A DNA stretch of 64,000 nt. Origin: Neobacillus sp. Marseille-Q6967 (GTDB lineage: Bacteria > Bacillota > Bacilli > Bacillales > Cytobacillaceae). The stretch lies in contig NZ_OX267715.1 in assembly GCF_946151075.1 (NCBI RefSeq), positions 124,001-188,000 of the forward strand, in the 5' to 3' direction. A program made the position numbers and the translations under genes. Shown piece by piece: positions 8,708 through 17,808 of the stretch. The notes below the pieces were generated by a model, which saw only the letters and a program-made list of their open reading frames with translations, made no database searches and had not been told where the DNA came from. Each line of letters begins with the position of its first letter. Position 1 is the stretch's first letter.

Positions 8708-9594
8708 TGAACAGCAAAACGGCTGATCGGATTGCCACTGGAGTTTTTATAGCAATTGCAGCAATTATTATCTCAATACTAGTTGGGTTATTCTCTTATA
8801 TTCTCGTTAATGGATTAAAATATGTTTCTCTCGATTTTTTGACAACCCCCTCCAGTAATGTTCGTGCAGGCGGCGGTATACGGGACCAATTATTCAATTC
8901 ATTTTATATATTATTTCTTACGATGTTAATTTCGGTTCCGCTTGGATTAGGCGGCGGGATTTATATGGCAGAGTATGCTAAACCAGGTAAAGTAACAGAT
9001 ATGATTCGTTCTTGTATTGAAGTATTATCATCTCTTCCTTCAATTGTTATTGGTATGTTTGGTTTATTGGTATTTGTAAATACAACTGGCTGGGGATATA
9101 CGATTTTAGGCGGGGCCCTGGCGCTGACAGTTTTTAATCTGCCGGTATTAGTAAGGGTTAGTGAGGATGCCATTCGCTCGGTTCCTCGCGAATTAAAAGA
9201 AGCAAGCCTTGCTTTAGGTATTACTCATTGGCATACCATTAAAACGGTGCTATTACCAAGTGCTTTCCCATCCATTTTAACAGGGGCTATCCTTGCATCT
9301 GGACGTGTATTTGGTGAAGCAGCTGCACTATTATTTACAGCGGGGCTTTCAACACCAAGACTAAATTACATGGATTGGAATCCATTTTCTGAACAGTCAC
9401 CATTAAATATTTTCCGCCCTGCCGAAACACTGGCGGTTCATATATGGTCCGTTAATACACAGGGGTTAATTCCTGATATTGAAGAAGTTTCAAATGGTTC
9501 CGCAGCTGTCCTTGTACTTTCTGTTTTACTATTTAATTTACTAGCAAGATGGATAGGAAGCCGAGTCCATAAAAAAATGACGGCAACGAAATAA
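8707..9594 (+). CDS. pstA: Phosphate ABC transporter permease PstA
   Basis: Partner permease of 295 residues with six membrane segments. It carries the EAA loop KEASLALGITHWHTIKTVLL and the PstA-like stretch ASGRVFGEAAALLFTAG. The ATG at 8707 overlaps the pstC stop and lies 8 nt behind AAGGAGG, which strongly supports this start over an upstream in-frame ATG. It forms the channel with PstC for the PstB ATPases. Confidence 0.95.
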   Translation: MNSKTADRIATGVFIAIAAIIISILVGLFSYILVNGLKYVSLDFLTTPSSNVRAGGGIRDQLFNSFYILFLTMLISVPLGLGGGIYMAEYAKPGKVTDMIRSCIEVLSSLPSIVIGMFGLLVFVNTTGWGYTILGGALALTVFNLPVLVRVSEDAIRSVPRELKEASLALGITHWHTIKTVLLPSAFPSILTGAILASGRVFGEAAALLFTAGLSTPRLNYMDWNPFSEQSPLNIFRPAETLAVHIWSVNTQGLIPDIEEVSNGSAAVLVLSVLLFNLLARWIGSRVHKKMTATK

Positions 9595-9614
9595 AAAAGG
9601 GTGGGTGAGTTTGT

Positions 9615-10439
9615 ATGATTACTGCCTTAGTGGAGGAGAAAGAAACAGTAATGGAAGTTATGGAAACAAACATCCCTAATCATAAAGAACATATTTTGAA
9701 AGTAAAGGACTTAGAGATCTTTTACGGGGAAAAACGTGCTGTTAACGGAATTTCAATGGATATTGAGAAAAATTCTATTACAGCCCTGATTGGACCTTCT
9801 GGCTGTGGTAAGTCAACATTTTTACGAACAATTAATAGAATGAATGACCTGATCCCAGGGGCAAGGGCTGTAGGTGAAATTATTTACGAAGATATAAACC
9901 TTTTGTCTGATCAAATTAATGTAGTAGCATTACGTAAAGAAATTGGCATGGTTTTTCAAAAACCGAATCCATTTCCAAAGTCAATATATGAAAATATTAC
10001 ACATGCATTAAAATTTAATGGTATTAAAAAGAAAAGTCAGTTGGATGAAATCGTAGAAGAAAGTCTTAGAAAAGCAGCATTATGGGATGAGGTTAAGGAC
10101 AGGCTTTATAAATCTGCGCTATCCCTGTCGGGAGGGCAGCAGCAACGTCTATGTATAGCAAGAACCATTGCAATGAAACCAACGGTGATGCTGTTGGATG
10201 AACCTTCATCAGCGCTTGATCCCATTTCAAATGGAAAAGTTGAAGAATTAATTGTTGAACTTAAGAAGGACTATTCAATTATTATTGTTACCCACAATAT
10301 GCAGCAGGCATCCCGTATATCAGATAAAACGGCATTCTTTTTAAGTGGTGATTTAATTGAATACGATCGTACTGAAAAAATCTTTACAAATCCTTCTGTC
10401 ACTAAGACGGAAGAATATATATCTGGAAGGTTTGGATAG
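9615..10439 (+). CDS. pstB: Phosphate ABC transporter ATP-binding protein PstB (copy 1)
   Basis: ABC ATPase of 274 residues. Walker A is GPSGCGKST, the signature is LSGGQQQR, and Walker B is [12 protein letters not shown], followed by the His switch THNMQQA. The first 24 residues are a variable extension compared with copy 2. The gene lies 20 nt behind pstA and 11 nt before the second pstB; B. subtilis also has two tandem copies (pstBA, pstBB). Confidence 0.95.
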   Translation: MITALVEEKETVMEVMETNIPNHKEHILKVKDLEIFYGEKRAVNGISMDIEKNSITALIGPSGCGKSTFLRTINRMNDLIPGARAVGEIIYEDINLLSDQINVVALRKEIGMVFQKPNPFPKSIYENITHALKFNGIKKKSQLDEIVEESLRKAALWDEVKDRLYKSALSLSGGQQQRLCIARTIAMKPTVMLLDEPSSALDPISNGKVEELIVELKKDYSIIIVTHNMQQASRISDKTAFFLSGDLIEYDRTEKIFTNPSVTKTEEYISGRFG

Positions 10440-10450
10440 GGGGAAACCAC

Positions 10451-11224
10451 ATGTTAACCACTACAGCGGCTAGACAAGTCTTTGACATCAATGATTTAAA
10501 TTTATGGTACGGCGATCACCATGCATTGAAAAGCGTGAACTTTCCTATTAATAAAAAAGAAGTTACCGCAATCATCGGCCCTTCAGGATGTGGGAAATCT
10601 ACTTTTATTAAAACGTTAAACCTGATGATTAATATGGTCCCGAATGTAAAAATGACGGGAGAAATTAACTTTAATGGCCAAAACTTATTAGATAACCAAA
10701 TAGACTTGGTCGAGTTAAGGAAACAGGTAGGAATGGTTTTTCAAAAGGGAAACCCATTTCCACAATCGATATATGATAATGTAGCATATGGTCCAAGAGT
10801 ACATGGAATTAAAAAGAAGAAGCACCTTGATGAATTGGTGATTAAATCTCTAATGGATGTTGCTTTATGGGATGAGGTTAAGGACCGTTTAGACACACCC
10901 GCATTAGGATTATCCGGCGGTCAACAGCAGCGGTTGTGTATTGCTAGAGCATTAGCTACAAAACCGGATGTATTACTAATGGATGAGCCTACTTCGGCAC
11001 TTGACCCTATTTCAACATTAAAAATTGAAGAGTTAATCTTAGAACTTAAAGAAAAATATACGATTGTTATTGTGACTCACAATATGCAGCAGGCCTCAAG
11101 AGTATCAGATAAAACAGCATTCTTTTTAATGGGAGAATTAATTGAACTTGATGCTACTTCAAAGATTTTCTCAAACCCAAGCGATTCAAGAACGGAAGGT
11201 TATATTACAGGAAGATTTGGATGA
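10451..11224 (+). CDS. pstB: Phosphate ABC transporter ATP-binding protein PstB (copy 2)
   Basis: Second PstB ATPase, 257 residues, with [17 protein letters not shown] and [12 protein letters not shown]. It closely resembles copy 1 throughout, including the shared C-terminus (GYITGRFG versus EYISGRFG), so it probably arose by tandem duplication. The start follows a GGGGGAAACC site. Confidence 0.95.
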   Translation: MLTTTAARQVFDINDLNLWYGDHHALKSVNFPINKKEVTAIIGPSGCGKSTFIKTLNLMINMVPNVKMTGEINFNGQNLLDNQIDLVELRKQVGMVFQKGNPFPQSIYDNVAYGPRVHGIKKKKHLDELVIKSLMDVALWDEVKDRLDTPALGLSGGQQQRLCIARALATKPDVLLMDEPTSALDPISTLKIEELILELKEKYTIVIVTHNMQQASRVSDKTAFFLMGELIELDATSKIFSNPSDSRTEGYITGRFG

Positions 11225-11242
11225 TGAGGTGAAGGGAATAAT

Positions 11243-11902
11243 ATGAGTACAAGAACTAATTTTGATAATAATTTAATCCAATTAAAAAAAATGCTGCTTG
11301 AAATGGAAGAAAAAGCAGAAAAGCAAATTAAAGATTCGCTAACAGCACTGATTAATCAAGACCTAGACTTGGCAGAACAGGTGATTAAAGGTGATCATGA
11401 AATTGACCATTTAGAACATGAAATCAACGATAAATCATTACAGTTAATCGCAAGAGAATCACCTGTTGCTAAGGACCTAAGAACGATTAATGTGGCGTTA
11501 AAGGTTTCTTCTGAAATTGAACGGATGGCGGATATGGCAGTTAATATTGCTAAATCTGCTCTGCATATTGGAAATGAAAAGCATTTTAAGGAAATTGTAG
11601 ATATACCTAAAATGATGGATACAGCACTAGAAATGGTGGATATGTCCATTAAAGCCTATGTTGCAGAAGATGTCATGAAGGCACAAAAATGTGCGGCTAA
11701 AGATGATGAAGTAGATAATATGTTCGGTCAATTGGTTCATGAAATCATTGGATTAATTCCAAGTAATCCGAAAGCAACAAATCAAATCATTCAATTAGCA
11801 TTTGTTTGCAGATTTATTGAGAGGATTGCAGATCATTCTACCAATATCGCTGAAAATGTCATTTTCCTTGTAACTGGAAAAAGGTTTGAATTAAATGAAT
11901 AA
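11243..11902 (+). CDS. phoU: Phosphate uptake regulator PhoU
   Basis: All-helical protein of 219 residues made of two PhoU repeats; each contains the metal-binding ExxxD/DxxxD-like motif (IERMADMAVNIA near residue 93 and IERIADHSTNIAENVIF near residue 193). PhoU modulates the Pst transporter and phosphate signalling in many bacteria. It ends the pst operon 19 nt after pstB copy 2. B. subtilis 168 has no phoU directly here as far as I remember; many other bacilli do. Confidence 0.93.
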   Translation: MSTRTNFDNNLIQLKKMLLEMEEKAEKQIKDSLTALINQDLDLAEQVIKGDHEIDHLEHEINDKSLQLIARESPVAKDLRTINVALKVSSEIERMADMAVNIAKSALHIGNEKHFKEIVDIPKMMDTALEMVDMSIKAYVAEDVMKAQKCAAKDDEVDNMFGQLVHEIIGLIPSNPKATNQIIQLAFVCRFIERIADHSTNIAENVIFLVTGKRFELNE

Positions 11903-11915
11903 TTGCGCCCCCATT

Positions 11916-11953
11916 AAAGACGAGACACAAGAATACAAAGTGTCTCGTCTTTA
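11916..11953 (+). terminator. Terminator of the pst operon
   Basis: AAAGACGAGACAC pairs with GTGTCTCGTCTTT. Confidence 0.88.
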
Positions 11954-12202
11954 TTATTTGTCGAAAATGATTTAGCAAATTCATTTAATCAATGTCGATA
12001 TTTCTTGCAATCTGTAGCATGTGTACATTAAGAAAAATTTTTTCAGACCTTGGGTTTTATGTATCATAAGACAAAGCAAAATCCGACAAATTGCGTTTAT
12101 TGTGCAGTTTTCTTGTGAATGATACCATTAATAATATCAACTTTTAGAAATATTCGGGCTATTTTTTGCATATAATATATGTTTGCAGAATGGAGGGGAA
12201 TT
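11954..12202 (+). other. AT-rich intergenic region with a promoter candidate
   Basis: No coding sequence is seen. A good -10 box, TATAAT, lies at 12171–12176, 27 nt before the next start; I do not see a strong -35 box. Nothing else stands out. Confidence 0.4.
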
Positions 12203-12868
12203 ATGATTGAAGAGATAATCAAATTGAGAGAGGATGGTTTATCGTTTCGAAAAATCGCCTCTGAATTAAAAACAACTGTAGGTAAAGTCCAATATAGATG
12301 GAGTAAATGGGTCAGTAATCAGGAAAATCTTAAAGAGAATTCCAATATAGATCAAAGTTGGCCGCAGGAAGTTGCCTCCAACCCGGTAAGGGGAGAACTT
12401 AGTGCGAAACTAACCTCACCCAATAGAATTCTATTATTTTGGGAGCCTTCAGAAATCCCACGAAAACTTGTCACATTGCATTTTAATAGGAAATTTGATG
12501 AGCTTGTTCATGTTATTCGGATTTATGATGTAACAAATATTATTTTTAATGGACAGAATGCACACCATTTCCATGAAATAACTGTTACCTACAATAACGG
12601 CTATTGGTTTATTAAGGGACTGACCGCAAATCGAAGCTATGTTGCTGAATTAGGAGTAAAAATAAACGAAATAGACTTTTTTCCCATCTATCGCTCCAAT
12701 GCTGTAGAAACACAGCCAATCGGACAATTTAGCGTTAGAGAAATCTCCTATAAATTAACTCACTCACAGCAGGTTGAAGAGATGTCCCCGAAATGGGTCG
12801 ACCATGTAAGCACTTATACTTATTATGAGAATCCAAAATTAGAGGAGCAAAAAGCTAACGATGAATAA
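12203..12868 (+). CDS. DUF4912-domain protein with N-terminal helix-turn-helix
   Basis: Protein of 221 residues. Residues 1–37 look like a small recombinase-type helix-turn-helix (IIKLREDGLSFRKIASEL followed by VGKVQYRWSKW). From about residue 70 a DUF4912 domain follows (NRILLFWEPSEIPRKLV, then a conserved aromatic-rich β region with GYWFIKGLTANRSYVAELG). Function is unknown. The ATG at 12203 follows GGAGGGG; an upstream in-frame ATG at 12179 overlaps the -10 region and was rejected. The 3' end overlaps the glycosyltransferase by 8 nt, which suggests translational coupling and a shared role, perhaps in a cell-surface glycan. Confidence 0.8.
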   Translation: MIEEIIKLREDGLSFRKIASELKTTVGKVQYRWSKWVSNQENLKENSNIDQSWPQEVASNPVRGELSAKLTSPNRILLFWEPSEIPRKLVTLHFNRKFDELVHVIRIYDVTNIIFNGQNAHHFHEITVTYNNGYWFIKGLTANRSYVAELGVKINEIDFFPIYRSNAVETQPIGQFSVREISYKLTHSQQVEEMSPKWVDHVSTYTYYENPKLEEQKANDE

Positions 12869-14084
12869 CGTACATACGCATATTGCTGAAAGGAGCCAAC
12901 TCAATAGGCAATTAAACATTCTCCTTTTAAGTTGGGAGTATCCACCGAATGTAGTGGGAGGACTTTCGAGACATGTTTATGGTCTATCGGCACAGCTGGC
13001 TGAAATGGGACATCATGTCCATGTTATAACGGCGGGTAATGGAAGTCTGCCTGCTTTTGAAACGATAAAAGGCGTTAATGTACACCGGGTTATTCCATTA
13101 AATCAATCCGATCCACATTTTCTTACATGGATTGCTGGACTTAATTTAGCTATGAGTTTTAAGGTTAAAACATTAAGCAGTAAAGTGAAATTTGATATCG
13201 TCCACGCTCATGACTGGCTGGTAGGTTCAGCGGCTATTACGATAAAAGAATTATTATCCATTCCTTTATTAACAACAATTCACGCAACCGAACATGGACG
13301 GAATAATGGAATTCACAATCAAATGCAGCAGTTTATCCATGAAAAAGAAATGCAGATTATTCACCAATCAGACCAAATCATCGTTTGCAGCGAATATATG
13401 AGAGAAGAGATAATGTCTTTATTTCATTCAGACATAAAAAAAGTAGCTGTTATTCCTAACGGGATCCTTCAATCAGAACAAACGCATAATAATGAGGAGA
13501 TTTTTCCTTTCATCCAAAATAGAAAGTTTATTTTTTCGTTAGGAAGGATTGTAAAGGAAAAAGGGTTTGAAACAATTATCGAGGCTGCAGCGCTGGCAAA
13601 ACAAATGGGAAAGGATATTTACTTCGTTGTTGCAGGAAAAGGTCCCATGCTTGAAAAGTATCGTAAGCTTGTAACAGATCTTAATTTGGATCATTACGTT
13701 ACCTTTATCGGTTATGTTAATGATGAAGAAAGAAGTGCATTATTGGATAAGAGTGAGCTTGCCGTTTTCCCAAGCCTTTATGAACCTTTTGGCATCGTGG
13801 CACTTGAAGCGTTGTTGCGCGCTAAACCAACGATTGTGTCAAATACAGGCGGTTTGAAGGGACTTGTTAAGCATTTACAATCTGGATTATTAATGATTCC
13901 TGGAGACCCGAAAAGTTTATTAGAAAATATTGAACTGCTTCTTCAAAATCCAGAAAAAGCATTTGAAATGGGCAAAAAGGGACAGCAAATTGTAAAGAGT
14001 TTGTACGGATGGAAACGGATTGCATCTCAGACGGTTCAGGTTATAGAAGATACACTTCTTTTGGAAAAAACGAAAACAAATTAA
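12861..14084 (+). CDS. GT4-family glycosyltransferase
   Basis: GT-B fold glycosyltransferase of 407 residues. The N-terminal domain opens LNILLLSWEYPPNVVGGLSR, the GGLxxH-type donor loop typical of glycogen-synthase-like and GT4 enzymes. The C-terminal domain has FSLGRIVKEKGFETII, the EPFGIVALEAL catalytic/nucleotide-binding motif near residue 312, and a Glycos_transf_1 end. Sugar donor and acceptor cannot be read from sequence. It overlaps the DUF4912 gene and is followed closely by an unknown gene, so the three probably work together. Confidence 0.87.
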   Translation: MNNVHTHIAERSQLNRQLNILLLSWEYPPNVVGGLSRHVYGLSAQLAEMGHHVHVITAGNGSLPAFETIKGVNVHRVIPLNQSDPHFLTWIAGLNLAMSFKVKTLSSKVKFDIVHAHDWLVGSAAITIKELLSIPLLTTIHATEHGRNNGIHNQMQQFIHEKEMQIIHQSDQIIVCSEYMREEIMSLFHSDIKKVAVIPNGILQSEQTHNNEEIFPFIQNRKFIFSLGRIVKEKGFETIIEAAALAKQMGKDIYFVVAGKGPMLEKYRKLVTDLNLDHYVTFIGYVNDEERSALLDKSELAVFPSLYEPFGIVALEALLRAKPTIVSNTGGLKGLVKHLQSGLLMIPGDPKSLLENIELLLQNPEKAFEMGKKGQQIVKSLYGWKRIASQTVQVIEDTLLLEKTKTN

Positions 14085-14098
14085 AAGGGGTAATAGTC

Positions 14099-14713
14099 AT
14101 GAACATAGTTAATTCAAAAAGTTTAACCCCTTCCAGTAAAATTCCAATAAAAAATCTTCAATTGGTCCCAGGTCTTTGGGTGAACGGGAAATGGTATTGG
14201 CTCTATAACACCTCGGAAAAAGTGATATTTGAAGAGGAACTTATTTTAAAAGTGAAACAAAAACCAATACACTCTAAGATTTCTTTTTCCAGCTTGTATC
14301 TTAGTAATCATAGTAATGTGAAAAAGGATGTAAAAATGCTAGTTCTGCATTACTCTGATAAAATGAGCCAGGAGCATTTTTCCTTTGTATCCCCGTTAGA
14401 TAATCGGATATTTCATTTGGACCAAGGTCATATCTATTTAGTCAATGCCCGTTTAAATGGAGAGGAATTAAAGGAAGGGACCATCCATCCATATTATCAT
14501 GCCTTTACGCATCGTATATGGAGCAATGTTGATAAAGGCAGTCTGCAATATCAGCCAATGTGTAAAGGGCCTGCTGCAAGTATCCTGGCAATTAGACAGT
14601 CCCTTGAACCTCATGAGACCATAAAACTAGACACCTGGGTAATTCATGGCAGTAATAAAAATGAATTAATTTCATTAGAAAAAGCTCTACTTGGCAAAAT
14701 AAACTGCATTTAA
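14099..14713 (+). CDS. Unknown protein co-transcribed with the glycosyltransferase
   Basis: Soluble-looking protein of 204 residues that I do not recognise. It has no signal peptide and no membrane segment. Visible features are the aromatic-rich LVPGLWVNGKWYWLYN near residue 22 and a mixed β-rich composition with many Trp/Tyr/His. The ATG at 14099 follows AAGGGG with 8 nt spacing. It begins 15 nt after the glycosyltransferase stop. Function may relate to the DUF4912–GT4 pair, by context only. Confidence 0.7.
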   Translation: MNIVNSKSLTPSSKIPIKNLQLVPGLWVNGKWYWLYNTSEKVIFEEELILKVKQKPIHSKISFSSLYLSNHSNVKKDVKMLVLHYSDKMSQEHFSFVSPLDNRIFHLDQGHIYLVNARLNGEELKEGTIHPYYHAFTHRIWSNVDKGSLQYQPMCKGPAASILAIRQSLEPHETIKLDTWVIHGSNKNELISLEKALLGKINCI

Positions 14714-14720
14714 CTTCGAT

Positions 14721-14766
14721 AATGTCCAGCTGTAGCCACTGGTCAAGGCGCTTCCGCTTTTCTTTT
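14721..14766. repeat. Partial Bacillaceae-type intergenic repeat
   Basis: AATGTCCAGCTGTAGCC begins and GGCGCTTCCGCTTTTCTTTT ends this stretch. The two ends resemble, from memory, the termini of a GC-rich palindromic element scattered between genes in many Bacillus genomes. The middle is short, so this would be a deleted copy. Confidence 0.5.
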
Positions 14767-14853
14767 AAAAAACAACTAGCATTTCCTTTCGAAAAGTGAT
14801 ATTATAGAAAAGTCGTATGAACGAACTAGCTTAATCGTTTGGAGGGAAATTAC

Positions 14854-15003
14854 ATGCGTGTTAATATTACGTTAGCTTGCACTGAGTGTGGAGATCGTAA
14901 CTATATTTCAACAAAAAATAAACGTAACAACCCAGATCGTCTTGAGCTTAAAAAATATTGCCCAAGAGAAAAGCGTACAACAGCACACCGCGAAACAAAA
15001 TAA
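14854..15003 (+). CDS. rpmG: 50S ribosomal protein L33
   Basis: Ribosomal protein of 49 residues, [17 protein letters not shown] at the N-terminus and RTTAHRETK at the C-terminus. Only three cysteines are visible: the first pair (CTEC, C9 and C12) is intact, but the second pair is reduced to one (YCPREK), unlike the CPxC of four-cysteine L33. The same pattern is what I recall for B. subtilis RpmGA. An AGGAGGG-type site (ggaggg) precedes the ATG. A terminator follows at once. Confidence 0.95.
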   Translation: MRVNITLACTECGDRNYISTKNKRNNPDRLELKKYCPREKRTTAHRETK

Positions 15004-15031
15004 GCAGTAGGAGCTTCCTGCTGCTTTTTTT
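15004..15031 (+). terminator. Terminator of rpmG
   Basis: GCAGTAGGAGC pairs imperfectly with the following CCTGCTGC; a seven-T run follows. Confidence 0.8.
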
Positions 15032-15058
15032 GTTGTAAAAAAAGGAGTGTTTAGAAGG

Positions 15059-15637
15059 ATGATGGATAAAAAAACGATTCGCAATCAAATGAAAAAGACC
15101 CTTTCGGGGCTTTCAAAACCACTTTATGAAGACTATTCATATAAAATTTCTAAAACCCTTTTTGAAGAACAGGAATGGAAATCTGCAAACGTGATAGGTA
15201 TTACCATTTCCCGTCCGCCAGAGGTTGATACCTACCAGATCATCCGGAAAGCTTGGGAATCAGGTAAAAAAGTAGTGGTCCCAAAATGTTATCCCAAGGA
15301 TAGACAACTATCTTTTCGGACGTTAACAGAGTTTTCTCAATTAGAAACCGTTTATTACGGACTTTATGAACCAAAACTAGATAAAACAACAGAAATACAT
15401 ATAGCCGAAATTGACCTGCTCATTGTTCCCGGCTTAGCGTACACAAAAGAAGGTTACAGATTGGGCTTTGGAGGCGGGTATTATGACCGGTTTTTAAGTC
15501 ATTTTCAAGGTCAAACCCTGTCACTTGCTTTTGGCTCCCAAATTGTAGAAAAACTGCCTACAGAGGATTATGATATACCTGTTTCGAAGATTATCACAAA
15601 CACTGAGGTAATCAACTCATCATGGCGGAACCAATGA
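15059..15637 (+). CDS. yqgN: 5-formyltetrahydrofolate cyclo-ligase
   Basis: Enzyme of 192 residues that uses ATP to convert 5-formyl-THF to 5,10-methenyl-THF in folate metabolism. The family signature is near the C-terminus: GFGGGYYDRFL with the preceding LIVPGLAY and K/R phosphate contacts. The N-terminus KKTIRNQMKKTL carries the usual ATP-contacting basic helix. Start is 15059 or 15062; AAAGGAG lies 11 nt before the first. The 3' end overlaps the next gene by 16 nt. Confidence 0.92.
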   Translation: MMDKKTIRNQMKKTLSGLSKPLYEDYSYKISKTLFEEQEWKSANVIGITISRPPEVDTYQIIRKAWESGKKVVVPKCYPKDRQLSFRTLTEFSQLETVYYGLYEPKLDKTTEIHIAEIDLLIVPGLAYTKEGYRLGFGGGYYDRFLSHFQGQTLSLAFGSQIVEKLPTEDYDIPVSKIITNTEVINSSWRNQ

Positions 15638-16407
15638 TTGTTTACGCTGTTATTATTGTCACTGCCTTTGCAGGATATCTACTTAAGTCCCTAAGCGTTT
15701 CAGGTTCATTAGTCGCTATACTTGTCGGAGCTGCTATTTATGCCGGATTCGGTACTAAGGGATTGATACTGCTTGGGCTTTTCTTTGCATCCTCAAGTCT
15801 ATGGTCAAAATATAAAAGTATGGCTAAAAAGGCACTAGAAGATAAATTAGAAAAGGGTTCTGTTAGAGATTGGCGCCAGGTTGTAGCGAATGGTGGAACT
15901 GCAGCTTTTTTTAGCATCATTTATTATTTTCATCAAGACGTCATTTGGTTAATTGGTTTTGCAGTAAGCCTCGCTAGCGCTAATTCTGATACATGGGCAT
16001 CAGAAATAGGCTCTTTAAGTAAGAGAAACCCAGTTTTCATACGAACCATGAAACGAACTGAAAAAGGAACCTCAGGCGCAATTAGTTTATTAGGAACCTT
16101 TGCAGCATTATTAGGATCTTTTTTAATTGCACTGGTAAGCTCTTTGCTTTTTCAATTAGATTATATAGCTGTTATCATCATATTTTTATTTGGATTTATT
16201 GGAAATGTCATTGATACTTTATTTGGAGCTTTCTATCAACAGGTCTATATTTGCCGTATTTGTGGGATAGAAACGGAGAAAAAGGTCCACTGTCAATGTG
16301 ATACAAAAAGAATAAAAGGATTTTCATTAGTGGATAATGATATGGTGAATTTTTTATCCGGGCTTATTGCCGCTGTGCTTGCAATAGGGCTAACCCAATT
16401 TAATTAG
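15622..16407 (+). CDS. DUF92 / TMEM19-family membrane protein
   Basis: Polytopic membrane protein of 261 residues with about six hydrophobic segments. Family markers are SANSDTWASEIG near residue 115 and GFIGNVIDTLFGAFYQ near residue 193. A small cysteine cluster (CRICGIETEKKVHCQC, about residues 213–228) may bind metal. Plant VTE6, a phytyl-phosphate kinase, belongs to this family, so an isoprenyl-phosphate kinase activity is conceivable, but nothing in the window proves it. The gene overlaps yqgN and is probably co-transcribed. Confidence 0.85.
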   Translation: MAEPMIVYAVIIVTAFAGYLLKSLSVSGSLVAILVGAAIYAGFGTKGLILLGLFFASSSLWSKYKSMAKKALEDKLEKGSVRDWRQVVANGGTAAFFSIIYYFHQDVIWLIGFAVSLASANSDTWASEIGSLSKRNPVFIRTMKRTEKGTSGAISLLGTFAALLGSFLIALVSSLLFQLDYIAVIIIFLFGFIGNVIDTLFGAFYQQVYICRICGIETEKKVHCQCDTKRIKGFSLVDNDMVNFLSGLIAAVLAIGLTQFN

Positions 16408-16423
16408 AGTTATGTTCTTTTGA

Positions 16424-17419
<996 letters not shown>

Positions 17420-17426
17420 CAATTAG

Positions 17427-17449
17427 AAACCCGCCCTAGGCGGGTTTTG
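17427..17449 (+). terminator. Terminator of ldh
   Basis: AAACCCGCC-cta-GGCGGGTTTT. Confidence 0.88.
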
Positions 17450-17501
17450 TCATGGATAAAAAATAGCAGGGTTTCACATTATATGGATAGGAGGGATGAA
17501 A

Positions 17502-17708
17502 ATGTCTCGTATGCTGACATCCATATTTATGATAGGATCTATTGGTTATTTTGCGTATCGGTTCAGATTTCGACTCATTAATGTGCTCCTTAGGTCTGGA
17601 TGGCTTCGCCGTCTTGCTGTCGGGTCGATCATGAGTTTCCCAGGTGTAAAAAATAAAATGATGCAATCTGTCTTTGGCAGGCCGGCAACTGGACCATCTG
17701 AATGGTGA
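17502..17708 (+). CDS. yqgO: Small basic protein YqgO
   Basis: Protein of 68 residues with one hydrophobic N-terminal segment (MLTSIFMIGSIGYFAYRF) followed by an Arg-rich amphipathic stretch. Function unknown. The ATG at 17502 is chosen over 17496 because AGGAGG then has 7 nt spacing instead of 1. It stands just before the rhomboid gene yqgP, as in B. subtilis. The terminator stem begins inside its last codons. Confidence 0.78.
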   Translation: MSRMLTSIFMIGSIGYFAYRFRFRLINVLLRSGWLRRLAVGSIMSFPGVKNKMMQSVFGRPATGPSEW

Positions 17709-17730
17709 AAACCATAGATGGTCTTTTTTT
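17692..17730 (+). terminator. Terminator of yqgO
   Basis: GACCATCT pairs with AGATGGTC, with an inner ATGGT/ACCAT pairing, followed by seven T. The upstream arm is coding. Confidence 0.85.
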
Positions 17731-17808
17731 GTCACATGGTATATCATTCCAATGTAAAAATTTTGTTTATAATAAAACTAATAAGCTCTATAGAAAGTAG
17801 TGGGTTAA

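Noticed and set aside
10451..11224. Second pstB as a recent mobile duplication
   Set aside because: B. subtilis also has two pstB genes in tandem, so this is an old family feature.
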